A stretch of DNA of 64,000 nt from contig NC_052112.1 of assembly GCF_012273895.1 (NCBI RefSeq), positions 310,001-374,000 of the forward strand. Direction: 5' to 3'. Each line of letters begins with the position of its first letter. Within the stretch, counting starts at the first letter, position 1. Of this stretch, positions 32,818 to 46,322 are shown one piece after another. The notes under the pieces were generated by a model, which was given only the letters and a program-made list of their open reading frames with translations, was not told the DNA's origin and searched no databases. The stretch comes from Zerene cesonia (Eukaryota; Arthropoda; Insecta; Lepidoptera; Pieridae). The translations under genes and the position numbers were made by a program.

Positions 32818-34547
32818 GTGAGTTTGTCGATGGTATTTAACGAAACTAATTAATACGCAATTATATTGTTGTGATGTAAATATAAATAGAAAATGTGTTT
32901 TTATTGCGCTGTCAAATTAACATAGAGTCTGTTAGTTTTGAATTACTTTCTCCCGTTCTCTTTCGTTCACTTAATTTTCACTTTCGTTCATATTTTTAAA
33001 TTGCTTTAACCGAGTGCCACGAACCAAGTGTAAGTTTGTTCATGCGCATATCGTGTGTATTATATTAAGGTTTGTTTTTGTATTATGTTTATGGGATGGT
33101 CATATTGTAATTACTATTTTCATTCGATTTAAATCAAGTTGTAAATTTTTTAAATGGAATTCGTAGCGAGTCTAAGTTAAAGAAGAGGATAGTTTTATGT
33201 ATACAAATATATTATATATATGACACAAAAACACATTACATATTAATCTTAGAATGATACATAAAATGTCTATGTAATAAATAAGAATGTTTTGGTGTAT
33301 CTGTTACTTCTTTACTGTAGAGTCCTAGGGCGGTGACTTCAAATTTTGTTTATTCTTTAATTAGGCCCAAAAAGGCTACTACCTAATGTGACCTTGAAGA
33401 GATCCTAGGACCTCAGCCTTGAAGGTCGTCACCTTCATTAAATAGTCATAAAACACAAGGTTTCTGATGATACTGTAATGAGATATGAGTAATACGAAGC
33501 AATTTGATGTCTCTACCAAAACATTACTTTTGTAGAGTTTTTTTTATTCATGTCTGGGAAAATTTATAAAATATTTTTTCGTAATATTTGGATGAAGATA
33601 TTAATTTGTTTTACAGTTGGTACATAAATGGAATCTTTAACTTATACTAGTATGCGAATATTTTATATAATAGCATTGATACATAGTATTATGTTTATAT
33701 TCGCTGGGTTTTAATTTTTAAATTTACACGTTTTGTTGCTAAATTTATAGTAGTTTCAATAAGAATGTAGTTTGGCTAATTAAAATGTTTTTAGTGCATT
33801 GCTATTTAAATAATAATAAATAAGAAAATTATACATATATCTATCCTTTTTATTTGGAAACTGGATTTTTGACCTTTTGTAACAATATTTTGAGGAATAA
33901 ATAAATCTGCAATGCGAATAAAAATTTGAATTATCGATTTTTTTAGAATACCCTATTTCTATAAAAAATAGACTATAGTAAAAAAGTGATTTGTCACATT
34001 GTTCGGTTAGTGACGGTAGATGACCTACTAGTGCCCTAGGCTACTAAGTTAGCATAAACAAGAGAAAGTAACTGTACAGGATCGAGAAAAAGTACCAGGG
34101 CATCATAAATGCAAGGAATTGTCCGGACGACAGAGACGGCTGAAACTATCCGGCCTTGTCATTTGATACAATATTGCGCAGTTAAAAATGAATTCGTGTA
34201 AAGGTATACATTGTTTTGCGTTACATACACTTCGTTTTGTTTAAGTGCGGTGCGCTTTATTTAAATAAAAATATTTCTCACCATGATCTTACACACATAC
34301 TGACATATCTTACCTGTATATTTACATCACTATCTATGGTCAATTAATAATCATTAATCACTCATTTGTCAAATTAGAAAGCGAGTAGGAGCGTTGCTTA
34401 ATAAAGCTCTTTAATAATAATAATATACAAAGACTCATGGGTGTAGTCAGGGTGGCTTTGGGGGTTTAACTTGCCCCCCCGCCCACCCCGCCACAAATGT
34501 TGATAATTTATTATAAATCTTAAATCTATCTTAAGGCTATCTTATTT
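32818..34547. other. Probable intron DNA
   Basis: AT-rich sequence after the predicted donor, with no exon recognised. Intron status is inferred from the promoter and donor only. Confidence 0.35.
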
Positions 34548-34766
34548 GCCGCCTCCTCGGCACAGTGGTTTACATGTGAGCGTAGAACTGAGGGGTCCTG
34601 GGTTCAATTCCATATGTGGACTCACAAAAAAATTCGCGGTATTGCGAAAAAAATAAAGGCTGATCATCTACCTGTCCATAAAGAATCGATCAGTGAAGCA
34701 GATGTATATCATCCGCCCCATACACCATGATCACTGGACTGGACCTACGTCGTATTTGCTGATAAT
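34548..34766 (+). mobile_element. tRNA-derived SINE family B
   Basis: A-box-like TCGGCACAGTGGTTTAC and B-box-like GGGTTCAATTCC, followed by the family body CAGATGTATATCATCCGCCC. Confidence 0.75.
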
Positions 34767-35062
34767 CTATTTATTTGTTCATTTATTTATTTTTATCTCG
34801 ATAAAGGAAGTCTATACCTCCACCACTCGATAAAGGACTCCCAAAATTCCCTACAAGAGTTTTTTTATGTATATACCAATTTTCGTTAATTATATTCCAC
34901 TTACCTTTTATATATAACGCTTTTTGTATATTATATATAGTATTCGTATATATCGTTACTTTTTCTTCTAAGCGTTGGTGATTGACAAATTAAGATTTTG
35001 ACGGGATATAGCGTGATGGCAAATTCAAGGTATATATAAAATTATTACAGTAATCCACCTTA

Positions 35063-35220
35063 AAACGGTGAAGGAAAACATCGTGTGGAAACAGGCATGT
35101 CCAAGAATCAAAAGTTCGACGACATGTGACATCTGCCAAGCCGCACTTGGCCAGCGTGGTGGATTATGACCTGAACCCTCCGGTCCCAGCAGTGGGAACG
35201 TGTATGGGCTGATGATGATG
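35063..35220 (+). mobile_element. SINE family A, 5'-truncated, with target duplication
   Basis: Flanked by AATCCACCTTA at 35052-35062 and 35221-35231. Ends in GGGCTGATGATGATG. Confidence 0.85.
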
Positions 35221-35231
35221 AATCCACCTTA

Positions 35232-36442
35232 CTGCTAATGCCTTATCGTGTTATGTAACACGTTAAAATGAAACATTTCATCAGGCTTATTTATAGAGAT
35301 AAAATCAAATAGTACATATCGAAGAATAAGTTAGGTTATCAAAACATATTGTGCTTATTGTTTATTAAATTAGAGATTTTTTTAATCCTTACATAAAACT
35401 TATTAATATCGTAATAAAGCAATAATCTTAAACGTTGTTATTTGAAATCTCTTCTAACTTTTGATGTTTGACAGATGAATTTTTTTCTTATTACGTAATA
35501 CTTTTATGGTCTAATAAGTTTTAAGCAAGGATTAAAAATCTTTGTTAAAATCGCCCCTTACTATGTAATTATTATGTTATGGTAGAAAATTTGGTCAGGT
35601 TAAGTTTTAGAATAAAAAAAAATAACAGCGAATGTTTGTAATCTAGATACTTGTTTGAATATCAATCACACAGACCAGTTGAACACGGTTTGATTAAATT
35701 TGTTATATTGATAGATGTACCAAAACTAATCATAACAAAAACCGTGGACAAAGTCGCGTGCTACACTCAGTTGAATATTCACATATCAAGCAAATTAAAT
35801 TGTTTACTTCTACGCATTAAAACAATAATATATCCATCTCTATCATTCGTTAGCGCATCGGATAGGGACAGAAGGGCTGTGATAAAACTGATAAGATCAA
35901 GGTTAGCTGATAGCTTATCATCCCTTTACTGTTTCCGCGATTTCCAACCTAGTTTCGATACATTGGTTTGCTCGGCTTTGCATCTCTCGGTACATATGTA
36001 AACCACTTAAAACACTTTGAAATTCCTAAAAAATGTTTAAGGAATTTATAAAGGTCACCGGCCATGTTATTATTATATGATATTTACTTTTCCACGTTTC
36101 TATATGATTGACTCTGGAATTTAATTCATGGCTTGTCTTTTCTATTATCCTAAAATATTGTATAGATTCGTATATGATAACTGCGATAACATTTAGTCAT
36201 CGCCATCAGTTTATAGTTATTAGAAAGTTGTTAATGAAAAATTACTTGAAATATTCTTCAGAATGCTGCTAACGTGTAAATATATTGACAAATTGCTATA
36301 AACATATTTGTAAATATAACTAAGAATAGAAAACCTCGCAAATTAGTTATATGGAAGAATCTACAAACACTGTATAACCGAAATTTTAACACTTGCAAAA
36401 ATGAAAGAAAAGAACACCTTTGAGATGACTCTTTTAATATAA
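35232..36442. other. Unassigned DNA
   Basis: A 116-codon plus frame (35651-36001) resembles nothing I know and lacks gene-like features. Otherwise AT-rich. Confidence 0.35.
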
Positions 36443-36652
36443 GAGCGAGCGACTGAGCTGGTGGTTCGCCTGATGGTAAGCGATCACCACCGCCCGTGAA
36501 CATTTACAGAGGCCGCTGCAAATGTGATTGTCAATTTATAGGGAAAAAATTGACGACAAAAACACTTACTATGCGAAACACTATAACATTCTCATGCTGT
36601 ACCCGATCCGAGCTGGCCCAATTCGTGCTGAAGCGTGCTCGACTCCCACATT
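36443..36652 (-). mobile_element. Retroposon family R, internally deleted copy
   Basis: Both ends (GACTGAGCTGGTGGTTCGCC and CGTGCTCGACTCCCACA) are kept; the middle is shortened and diverged. Confidence 0.7.
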
Positions 36653-37249
36653 TCCATTAAGATTTTATTTCCACCATACATAGCTTAAATAGCATAATGA
36701 ATGCGTTTGATTTGACCATCAAATGGCTAAGATTAATTATTTTAGAGACGGGTCTCCGCTGGTATTTGTCTGATGTGTTTCACATTTATTTCACAGATAG
36801 GTTTTTATCTTTAGCATGTACGCGATTAACCTTTTGTGACTTCGCAGACTAACATAAGGTTCTCTTTATAGGCAAATGTCTCATTGATTGCGTTAAAAAA
36901 AGCATTTAGTGAAATACCTTATACTAGACCTAAGGTATTGTTTAATAACTAAACCTCAGCTTTGAGTGCAATAAAATGGTTTTTAATATATTTATGTATA
37001 AATAACTAACTTGAGTACTGGACATTATATGAATTGTTATAAATAATTAAATTAAACTTGTCTGTAATTTGTATCTCATGGAAATAACATATCTTCAAAC
37101 ATTACGTATAAATAAGTATTGTAGATTTTTTAACAACCGGGAATCGAACTAAAGACATCGGTTTGTCAATGCTTCTATTTTTTATATCATATCGATCATA
37201 GACCTCGATTATACGCTCACGCTTAACCATTGTACGTCACATAGAATAA

Positions 37250-37436
37250 AACACTTCGCTCTCCGCGGTTCTGTGTGTCTGTATGCTTAAATCTTTAAAA
37301 TTTCGCAACAGATTATGATGGGGTTTTTTTTAGAATAGATAGAGTGATTCAAAAGGAAGGTTTATACCATAGTTAAAAGAGGGGAAAGTGGTTTTACTCC
37401 GAATTTAACGAGTGCGAAGCCGCGGGCAAAAGCTAG
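37250..37436 (+). mobile_element. Diverged Helitron-like element
   Basis: Ends GAGTGCGAAGCCGCGGGC then AAAAGCTAG. The left boundary is uncertain. Confidence 0.5.
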
Positions 37437-39836
37437 TTAAAATAAATCATTAAGGACAACATTAGAGCATTCTCGATTGTAATTAAATAATAATAAAAGC
37501 TAATATTGAATCGCTTATGATAATTGGTGATACATCAAGTCGCTTCCGTAGCAGTGAAAGTGCTGTTACGTACGCTGTCGTTCTTGTTTTTCTGTTTGTT
37601 TGTGTGACTATGCGGTAATGAGTTTAATGTGTGAGCAATATTAGATTTTTTTTTTATATTTTCAAAGTTCTAGTTGCCAGGTTTTGTATTGGATTGTCAA
37701 TAAAAGGAGGTCAATAGATTTTTAATTGTACAAAGATATTTATTTTTTTAATTTCTCATAAAAATTATCTTTACAGCAAAGCAATATTTTTTTACAATTA
37801 GGTGCAATCGTTTTGTAATACGCATGTGTAAATGTATTGCCATTCATATTAATTTTCCATTTACTTAAAAAAATTATCCGTATTATTAAAAGTTACTCAT
37901 TAATGTCATAATAATAAGTTACTAGTGCGAACAAAACACAAGCACCAAAAATTATATGCTATTAAATATCACAAAGTACTTATTATTAGTCTGTTTAATA
38001 ATATTATGTTCTATTTATCGAGTTACAGTGAGTAGGCCTAAGTTCATTGCACCCGCTATCTCCATTTCGCGCCCAAATCGTACCACGGATTAAAAATAAA
38101 CCATTGCCTGGCCAGCAAGGAGGTTGGTTTAAAAGTTTAACTACATTAAAAACATTTAAGAATTTCTCTTTAAAACATTTGAGAATGTCTGTTAAAAGTT
38201 TTATACATTTTCATCAATAATTCTTTTTTTATCTGTATGCATCAAAGAAACAGAAAAAAATATTTTAAACACACTTCAATTTCTGATAGTTACTTTTAAT
38301 TTATTACTTTTATCGTTATTTCTTAGTTCTCAAAACATCTTACATTCAAATTTAAAATATATTAGAACCATTATTTAATTAACAGGCTTTAGTTTCTACC
38401 AATATAATTGTATTATTTAAGAGTTTTAATAAAGACTTTATTATTATTATTTATGGAAACTTGGTATAAAATACGCGTAAATCCGAGCAATAAAGCTTAT
38501 ATACTCGTAGTTAACAATTGTATTACTTTAATCATTCAGTGGCCAAATATCGGGCCATTGACCCGCCTAAATAAATTATTTTTAATGCATTATCAATGAA
38601 AGTTTATCTGCTTTCTTATTATATGTATGTATTATTAACGATTCGCGTGTAGATGAGTAAACTTTGCACCCGGATCTTGTGATAGGTTTGTTAAACTAGC
38701 CAGTAATAGAGTAATCAAAAAATTATTAATTACGCAAAAGTTATTTAAATTTATTATTGTATACTTTTTCTGATAGAATGTTGTTTTATTAATAAAGATA
38801 TATAAAACACACTGTGGTTAATAAATTTCCGTTTAAGGTTTTTTCATGAGATATTAGAAACAACCGTCTGAAAAGCAAATTAAGAATTAAATATTAACCT
38901 TAAAATTGATTTGTAACAACAGAATTACCATTAATACAATACATACAGACGAACATAGAATTTCCTCCTATTCATTTTTGGAAATCGGTTAACAAGGATT
39001 AATAAATTAAATTCAGAACCTTGAGATCACTGTCGCATAGACAACGGTCAAGCAATAAAACACCCAATTAATACTCCACGTCATTCACGCGTATGTATTA
39101 CAAAAAAAAATAACACCCACGTAATAAAATAAACAAGTCGGACAGTCCTATTTCTAATCTAGCCGCGTCAAGGTTTGCGAATTTTTCTCCAACACGCCTC
39201 TCCTTGACACAGTTAATGCGATGATGCGCCGTTACGCGCGCGAAAAATGCTCCACAGACTATATTCGCGTGTTTATGAAAAAAAAAATGAGCGGCCAGCA
39301 TTAAATTGTCTTCAGTAAATTAAAAAAAAATCTTCGTTTTCTTTTTTTGGTGATCTGCTACGTCTATGGTGTAAACTGTAAGGGAACAACTTACTTTTCC
39401 ATTCATTATATTTTCAAAAGCACAGATGCATTAACAATACTTAGTTTTTATTTTTGAGTCATTTTAACCTAACGTTTTAATATACAGTTATTTTTGTAAT
39501 GGAGTGTTCGTAATTTGTTTTATCTCACAGTAATGCCGAATAATTACTATAATTGCGACATTAACTACATTTGCGAAAAAAGTGGGTCATACAATATCTT
39601 ATCTTATCTAGTAAAGCAGTTTAGGATAAATAAATATTTATGTCCACTTTTCGTCATCCATGACCACGACCATCATAACGATAGCTTTATGATATTTTGA
39701 TAAAGTGGATATTTAATGTTGGTTAACTGATTTAGAAAATTATTGAGCTACATACAGTATTTTTGTGTCAAAAACTGTGCATTTTATAAAAATGGAATAT
39801 TTTTTAATTTCCACAAACTATAAACGATACACACCA
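37437..39836. other. Unassigned AT-rich DNA
   Basis: No gene or well-marked repeat. A small GC-rich knot at 39215-39250 includes TTACGCGCGCG. Confidence 0.35.
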
Positions 39837-40988
39837 TAGGGATGATCGATATTAAGAAAACATCGATGTTGACATCGATGTCAACATCGAATCAAAAGTA
39901 TCGATGTACGATANNNNNNNNNNNNNNNNNNNNNNNNNNNNNNNNNNNNNNNNNNNNNNNNNNNNNNNNNNNNNNNNNNNNNNNNNNNNNNNNNNNNNNN
40001 NNNNNNNNNNNNNNNNNNNNNNNNNNNNNNNNNNNNNNNNNNNNNNNNNNNNNNNNNNNNNNNNNNNNNNNNNNNNNNNNNNNNNNNNNNNNNNNNNNNN
40101 NNNNNNNNNNNNNNNNNNNNNNNNNNNNNNNNNNNNNNNNNNNNNNNNNNNNNNNNNNNNNNNNNNNNNNNNNNNNNNNNNNNNNNNNNNNNNNNNNNNN
40201 NNNNNNNNNNNNNNNNNNNNNNNNNNNNNNNNNNNNNNNNNNNNNNNNNNNNNNNNNNNNNNNNNNNNNNNNNNNNNNNNNNNNNNNNNNNNNNNNNNNN
40301 NNNNNNNNNNNNNNNNNNNNNNNNNNNNNNNNNNNNNNNNNNNNNNNNNNNNNNNNNNNNNNNNNNNNNNNNNNNNNNNNNNNNNNNNNNNNNNNNNNNN
40401 NNNNNNNNNNNNNNNNNNNNNNNNNNNNNNNNNNNNNNNNNNNNNNNNNNNNNNNNNNNNNNNNNNNNNNNNNNNNNNNNNNNNNNNNNNNNNNNNNNNN
40501 NNNNNNNNNNNNNNNNNNNNNNNNNNNNNNNNNNNNNNNNNNNNNNNNNNNNNNNNNNNNNNNNNNNNNNNNNNNNNNNNNNNNNNNNNNNNNNNNNNNN
40601 NNNNNNNNNNNNNNNNNNNNNNNNNNNNNNNNNNNNNNNNNNNNNNNNNNNNNNNNNNNNNNNNNNNNNNNNNNNNNNNNNNNNNNNNNNNNNNNNNNNN
40701 NNNNNNNNNNNNNNNNNNNNNNNNNNNNNNNNNNNNNNNNNNNNNNNNNNNNNNNNNNNNNNNNNNNNNNNNNNNNNNNNNNNNNNNNNNNNNNNNNNNN
40801 NNNNNNNNNNNNNNNNNNNNNNNNNNNNNNNNNNNNNNNNNNNNNNNNNNNNNNNNNNNNNNNNNNNNNNNNNNNNNNNNNNNNNNNNNNNNNNNNNNNN
40901 NNNNNNNNNNNNNTCGATGTCAAAACATCGATGTTTTCCAGCTAAACATCGATGTTTATTCAACATCGATGAATATCGATCATCCCTA
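39837..40988. mobile_element. Inverted-repeat element rich in ATCGAT motifs, interior in a gap
   Basis: 17-base termini TAGGGATGATCGATATT (39837-39853) and its exact reverse complement (40972-40988). Inside both ends are repeated ACATCGATGT-type motifs. It looks like a DNA transposon or MITE; no clear target duplication. Confidence 0.65.
39914..40913. other. Assembly gap (1000 N)
   Basis: Placeholder-sized gap inside the ATCGAT-rich inverted repeat. Confidence 0.98.
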
Positions 40989-41617
40989 AGTCACACCACA
41001 TGACATAATATATTTTTTATTGTTTAAAAAAGCGCACCTAAACCAATGTCTTGTGCCATGTAATTTTCTTTAATTAGCTAGAAAACAGAATAACATTTCA
41101 ACAAGACTTGCTCTTCGTTCCAGCTTTGTCTGATTTTTATGATTCTTAATCTGTGTATAAATTTAAAAATAAGCTTTTCGCATAAAATTATTGTACTCTG
41201 CGATTGAAATGTTTTTTAAATTATGTTCAATTGTTCAGCGTGGTGATAATATTTTTCAATTGACCCAAATACCCACGTACTATGAGTGGGACATGTTTTA
41301 TTTTAAGCTACCTATTTATTTTGGGGACATTTTCGGTTATTAGACCAGGTCGGTCGAGAGTCTCTGATTTTTTTAGATTCAAAATTCCTACTACATATTA
41401 ACTTAGGAGAGGCAGTTTTTCTTTGATTTTAAATTGGATTAATATGTTATTATTAAACATTATTATATGTACTATATATTTATCGTAAGTAGTCGAATTA
41501 ACAATTTTTGTGGAACTTGAATTGAGTTTTGGGTTTTGGATAAAATTATAAGCGAAAGAGCGGTATTAATCGAGCTAGTCTATATTGGTCGTACGAAATC
41601 TAATAAAAGTTCCATCT

Positions 41618-41799
41618 TCTCATACTAATATAATAAAAGACCAAACATTTAATTTTTCGTTTGTTTGTTTCTCAGAAAGGATCTCAAAACTACTTGAATG
41701 ATTTCTGATATGTTTTAACTGAAAGCATGCTACGTCCTTACTGATTAACACATTTTTCTGATTCGCATCAGCCCGGGCGATGTCGGGGCAAGCGCCTAG
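41618..41799 (+). mobile_element. Helitron-like element, diverged
   Basis: CTCATACTAATATAATAAA start and GTCGGGGCAAGCGCCTAG end. Confidence 0.6.
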
Positions 41800-42110
41800 T
41801 TATAAATAAGCCCCAGTTATGCGTCCTTCAGTCACGTGTTGGTACTTAATTTTATCATTAAAATTAACATCTCCATTAACATATGTCCTTCTTCAAGGTC
41901 ACATCTGTTACTGCACCAGAATTCACCTACATAGGCTCAGTGATACAGGTATCCAACAGACAGACAGTTCCGCATTAATAATAATAATAATTTTCGCCAA
42001 CTGGTAAAATATTCAACGCGTGTACAAACTTACGAAGAAATAAGAAAAGTCTATTGTGAGATTAATTATGTGATGTAAGATTTAAATGTCTGCTGTGCAT
42101 TAGTGGGTCG

Positions 42111-42347
42111 ACCGCCTCCTTGGCGCAGTGGTTAACGCGTGAGCGTAGAACCGAGGTGTCCTGGGTTCGATTCCCGACAAAAAATGTCTCGGTCTGGCAG
42201 GACACACGATCGCCTACTGGTCCATAAAGAAAGTCGATTAGTGAAACAGATGTATATCATCTGCCCCATACCCCACTATCACAGGACTTCACCTACGTCA
42301 TATTTGCTGTTTGTTTGCTGATGGCTGATGATGATGATGATGATAAT
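42111..42347 (+). mobile_element. tRNA-derived SINE family B, best copy
   Basis: A-box TTGGCGCAGTGGTTAACGCG and B-box GGGTTCGATTCCC spaced as in a tRNA, family body, and a GATGATGAT tail. Pol III promoter elements appear intact. Confidence 0.82.
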
Positions 42348-42388
42348 AGGCACATCACATACATTCAAAAAATCATTAATCATAATTC

Positions 42389-42472
42389 ATACACACATTG
42401 TTTTGAAATGGCAATTCTATTTATTAATATAAATTAATAAATAGAATTGCCATTTCAAAACAATGTGTGTAT
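42389..42472. repeat. 84-base near-perfect palindrome
   Basis: 42389-42430 pairs with 42431-42472 with a single mismatched pair next to the centre. Arms start ATACACACATTG. There is essentially no loop. Confidence 0.9.
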
Positions 42473-44595
42473 CAAAAACAAAAACATGAACTTATTTTAT
42501 GTAAAAACAGAAATTAAAACCTAGACAATAAAAAAAAAACAAAACATTTAACCTACATTCACGTTGGTTTAGTGTATTTATTGTTGAAACAATTGCAAGA
42601 CAGTTTTAAATTATAATAAAGGTCAAATTAATGCAAATTGAGCATATGGCTTCAAATAAAAATAAGCTTTATTAATATGAGACAATTTCTTTAATAAAAA
42701 TCAGTAATACAGCAGGTGACATTAAAAATGTGTCTAACGATTTTTGTAAAAACCTAACATATTATGTTTTTGCAATTGTTTGAAGTAACAAGCCAAATTC
42801 TAAACACAACAAAGATATTTCTTTTCATATAAACACCACCCGTCACTTAAAAATTGAAAGAAAATAACGCTAAAAATCTCATTTTTATAAGGAACAATAG
42901 CATAGCAGCTGTCTAATTGTTTTACGAGTAAAGGATTGACAGATGAAAAAATGAACGCAAGTTTTATGATGCCCAACAAAGTTATAAATAACTTAGCTGT
43001 CCGCACTTTCGTCTTACTTTTATGACTTTCTTGTATTTTGATTTTTAAAAAACAAAACAATTTCAAAACAAAACGCTTCGGTAATTCTATATAAGCTTTA
43101 CGCAGCGGCTTCGCTCGCCTGATCAAAAATCAAATTACCGTGGTAATAGTCGCTACAAAAATCGTATTATTTAGTCTGTTTTAACTTGAAAAAAGACAAA
43201 GAATCAAATAAATAATAAACACATTTTTGCACTTATAACATTACTAGTAAGGATTAGAATAGTTAAAATTTGACAGGTATTATTTATTGCCAGTTTGTTC
43301 TTGATAAATCAATTTCAAATGAATAATAAAATAGATTAACCACATTTGTTCAATATTTTCGAAATTTATTGTCGGATTCCATAATCAAAATTTCGCGCCA
43401 CTTCATTCTATCACAGATTAAAAATAACACATCGATTGCACTGGGAAAAAAATTACAACCAGCCAGGTGTAGATTTGTCGGTGATAATAAGCATTGTCTA
43501 CATAATTGAAATGAGTAATGTACTGGGCCGGTAAACAGCGTCAACCTTCGGCTCTACCTGCACACAAATGGCCCTCGATTCAATTTAAACTTAACCCACT
43601 GATCATGACACACATTCGACGATTACGCGCGTGTGTGCTTATACACGAAATTCATGTAGATACCCTTTACGATTTTTAGATACTATTCTCGTATATGGGT
43701 CATAGTTTCCGCGAATGAAGTGTTTGAAAACATCCGCAGGTTTTATTTGGCACAGATTCTCCAAACCATTATATTAGCTATATTCATCTAGCCATAGACA
43801 TCACGGTGTGTAAAGAATTTATGTACAATTTTACATTAGACATTCGAATATTTAATGTTCCAATTTTAAAATTTAAGAAATTCTAAAATTTCATTTATGT
43901 CTTTATAAATGAAATTTTTGACTTTTTTAAAATGTTAATTATTTTGTATGATATGAAAACAATAACATCATAACTTTAAAGATGTAAATTGTATTAAAAG
44001 CAGCTCAATAAAAATAATAACGTTCAAATTGATTCGGCGAAGGCGGAAAGAGCGGACGCCAGATAGAGACAAGGCCATTCGTCAAGGTCCACGAAATATT
44101 TTAATTATAAAAATATAGACACTATTACGTTGGCGTAAAGTTGCCGATTCAATGGCAACTAAGCAGTAGTGCAAGACAATAAGTTTGGTGTTTTAAATGC
44201 AGTATTTTCAGTAATAGGTAGAGATCAAGGTTGATTTACGCGGCGTAAGACGTAAGGTCGCGAGCACATGTAACTAACATGCAGGGAATAAATACTGAGA
44301 AATCATTTTATCAGCAATATTAAGCTAACAATGAAAATATGATCATTGTGATGTAATAATAAAAAATACATATCTGTACAAATATTGTAAATAATTAACG
44401 TTTATAAGGTTTTAGGGGGCAATTTTTATATCCACGAAGGAAGCGATTTTAATAATTCTTCAATATCAGAAACTATCCAATTTATATAATATTAACAATA
44501 TACTATTCATCTCAGTATGTCTGTTCTTTATGCTTATATAATGGATCTGTGTACAATATAAACTGTGGCATAATGCGGGAGTCGTAAATCGGTTT
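42473..44595. other. Unassigned AT-rich DNA
   Basis: A 108-codon minus frame (42800-43126) starts in what looks like an old Helitron end (GCGAGCGAAGCCGCTGCG). I do not regard it as a gene. Confidence 0.35.
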
Positions 44596-45010
44596 TTAAA
44601 ATACATATAACCTAAAAAGTAGACTGGCTAAATAGACATTTATTTTATCGCGTAACAATGTAAAAATAGAGCACATGTAACTCGTAAGTGGGTCAGGGAT
44701 GGAGCGAAATCTTAATTCCAACCATGTAAGAGGCCCGGGAACAATGACTGTGGGAAAATTAACGTGTTTATGACGCTGATCGATGGAGCAAGCACACACA
44801 GCTCTGCAGAGCTTGGATGGGTGCACGATAATTACGCCATATTGATTTAATACGTAAGTAGCATAGAAAAGGTGCGCGTGTAAGCGGGGAATGTACCAGG
44901 ATCGCATAATGTATTAGGAAGTTGATACCCAGTTATCAGAGGGGCGGTACTATCTCACTAGGCCAAGGTCAGCCGACCAAACCATTGTGACCTCTGTGAT
45001 AGTACTATCG
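44596..45010. repeat. Unclassified block with inverted ends
   Basis: More GC than its surroundings and carries a 103-codon minus frame. GGTACTATCTCAC (about 44946) and GTGATAGTACTATC (about 44996) pair imperfectly. A repeat is more likely than a gene. Confidence 0.3.
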
Positions 45011-46012
45011 GATCCACCTTAGTTTCAATGAGCGCAACAACGCGGGGGCAGGGGAGGCCAACGTGTACTGGTCGGCGCGAGGATACCGAATTCCGCCGAA
45101 GGTTGTCGACAAAGCTCGAGTGAATTCAATAATATAATTAGCTTGTAATGTATCAACAAATATCTTGAGACCAAGGTTCTTGAATTTATGGTGCAATTTT
45201 TTAGTTCCAGACAAATTAAGTGATCGCTGTAATAAATTGCATGTATCAGATCTTTTATTTGTATATCTTGGTGTTGAATAAATATCTAAATGTTGGGAAT
45301 TGCAAGAGCATGTTTTCAGTACTGCAAACGCCCTACTTGATATCTAAATTAAAGACGAAACATAGCTGTTTGTGTGTGTATGTTTATAATGTTTTGACAG
45401 AAAAAATATTGTAACGATTTCAAAAATTCTTACACCATTAGAAAGATGCATCATACATTGTGACGTAGTAGCATTATTAAAGCGAAAACACCGTCCGTTC
45501 GACTGTATGTTACGTTTTCACGTCTGAATTGCAGAGGGGATTTGACAAATTTATATATGAATTATAAGAAACTCTTAGGAACACATAGGTTAAGTCTTTC
45601 AAATTTGAATTATGTTTATTTGTATTTATAACGGAACGGCGAAGTGCGAAAGACAAGGAGGTTATGCCAGATAATATATTCTTATTTGGAGGTAAACTTT
45701 TTGTTGAAATTCTTAATTTAAAATACACAAAGACAGACAAAAGAACGTGTAACGTGACAGTTGACAGAAATTCATTTACGATCATTGCGAGTGGATTTTT
45801 TAATGAAACTTTAGTTTACGCACTTTATATGACTCTATTTTGTTATTAAGGCCGTTTAAGAACAAGGCGATCGTGAAGTTTTGTTTTGTATGTAATAGAT
45901 ATCGTAGTGTTTTACTAAGTGATCGGTGGCCAAATATGTTCAAACTAAAGAGAGGTGTATTCCAGGCAATGCATCAGTGTTTCAAATAGGCTATGTAAAA
46001 TTTAAGACTCAT
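45011..46012. other. Unassigned DNA
   Basis: No gene or repeat recognised. Confidence 0.35.
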
Positions 46013-46198
46013 TTCCTTTTCCTCACCCTTGCCAGTCCATTCTCTCTTTCCTGTCGTGAGTCCTTTTTCTAGCCCTTACCTCGGAAAAACAGACATCGCA
46101 TTCGTAGAAGCACTACCGCTTCGAATGTTCATCGACGGAGGTTATCGGTTACCATTAGATGCACTATCAGCTCAGTAGCTCTTTATAGCAATAAAAAA
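46013..46198 (+). mobile_element. Retroposon family R, old copy in reverse orientation
   Basis: Reverse complement aligns with the family over the GAACATTCG and GGATTAACGAC-like segments, ending in A-rich AATAAAAAAAA. Highly diverged. Confidence 0.55.
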
Positions 46199-46224
46199 AA
46201 CATATATTTGTATATCTTTCCTTA

Positions 46225-46322
46225 ACTTAGCCTTTGGAAAGGCTAAGTCAAAAATAGACAACTTGAGTTATCATTGATCGCATCCGTAATACACTTCAAA
46301 TAAATTGAGTTATCATTGATCG
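46225..46322. repeat. Hairpin followed by an 18-base direct repeat
   Basis: Hairpin ACTTAGCCTT-TGGA-AAGGCTAAGT (46225-46248), then TTGAGTTATCATTGATCG at 46263-46280 and 46305-46322. Confidence 0.7.

Noticed and set aside
42120..42175. tRNA gene
   Set aside because: A- and B-boxes are present but no full cloverleaf can be drawn, and the sequence continues into a repeated SINE body.
42800..43126. 108-residue membrane-like protein
   Set aside because: The start overlaps an old Helitron-like end and no family is recognisable.
44596..44907. 103-residue protein
   Set aside because: No homology recognised, and it lies in a block that looks like a repeat.
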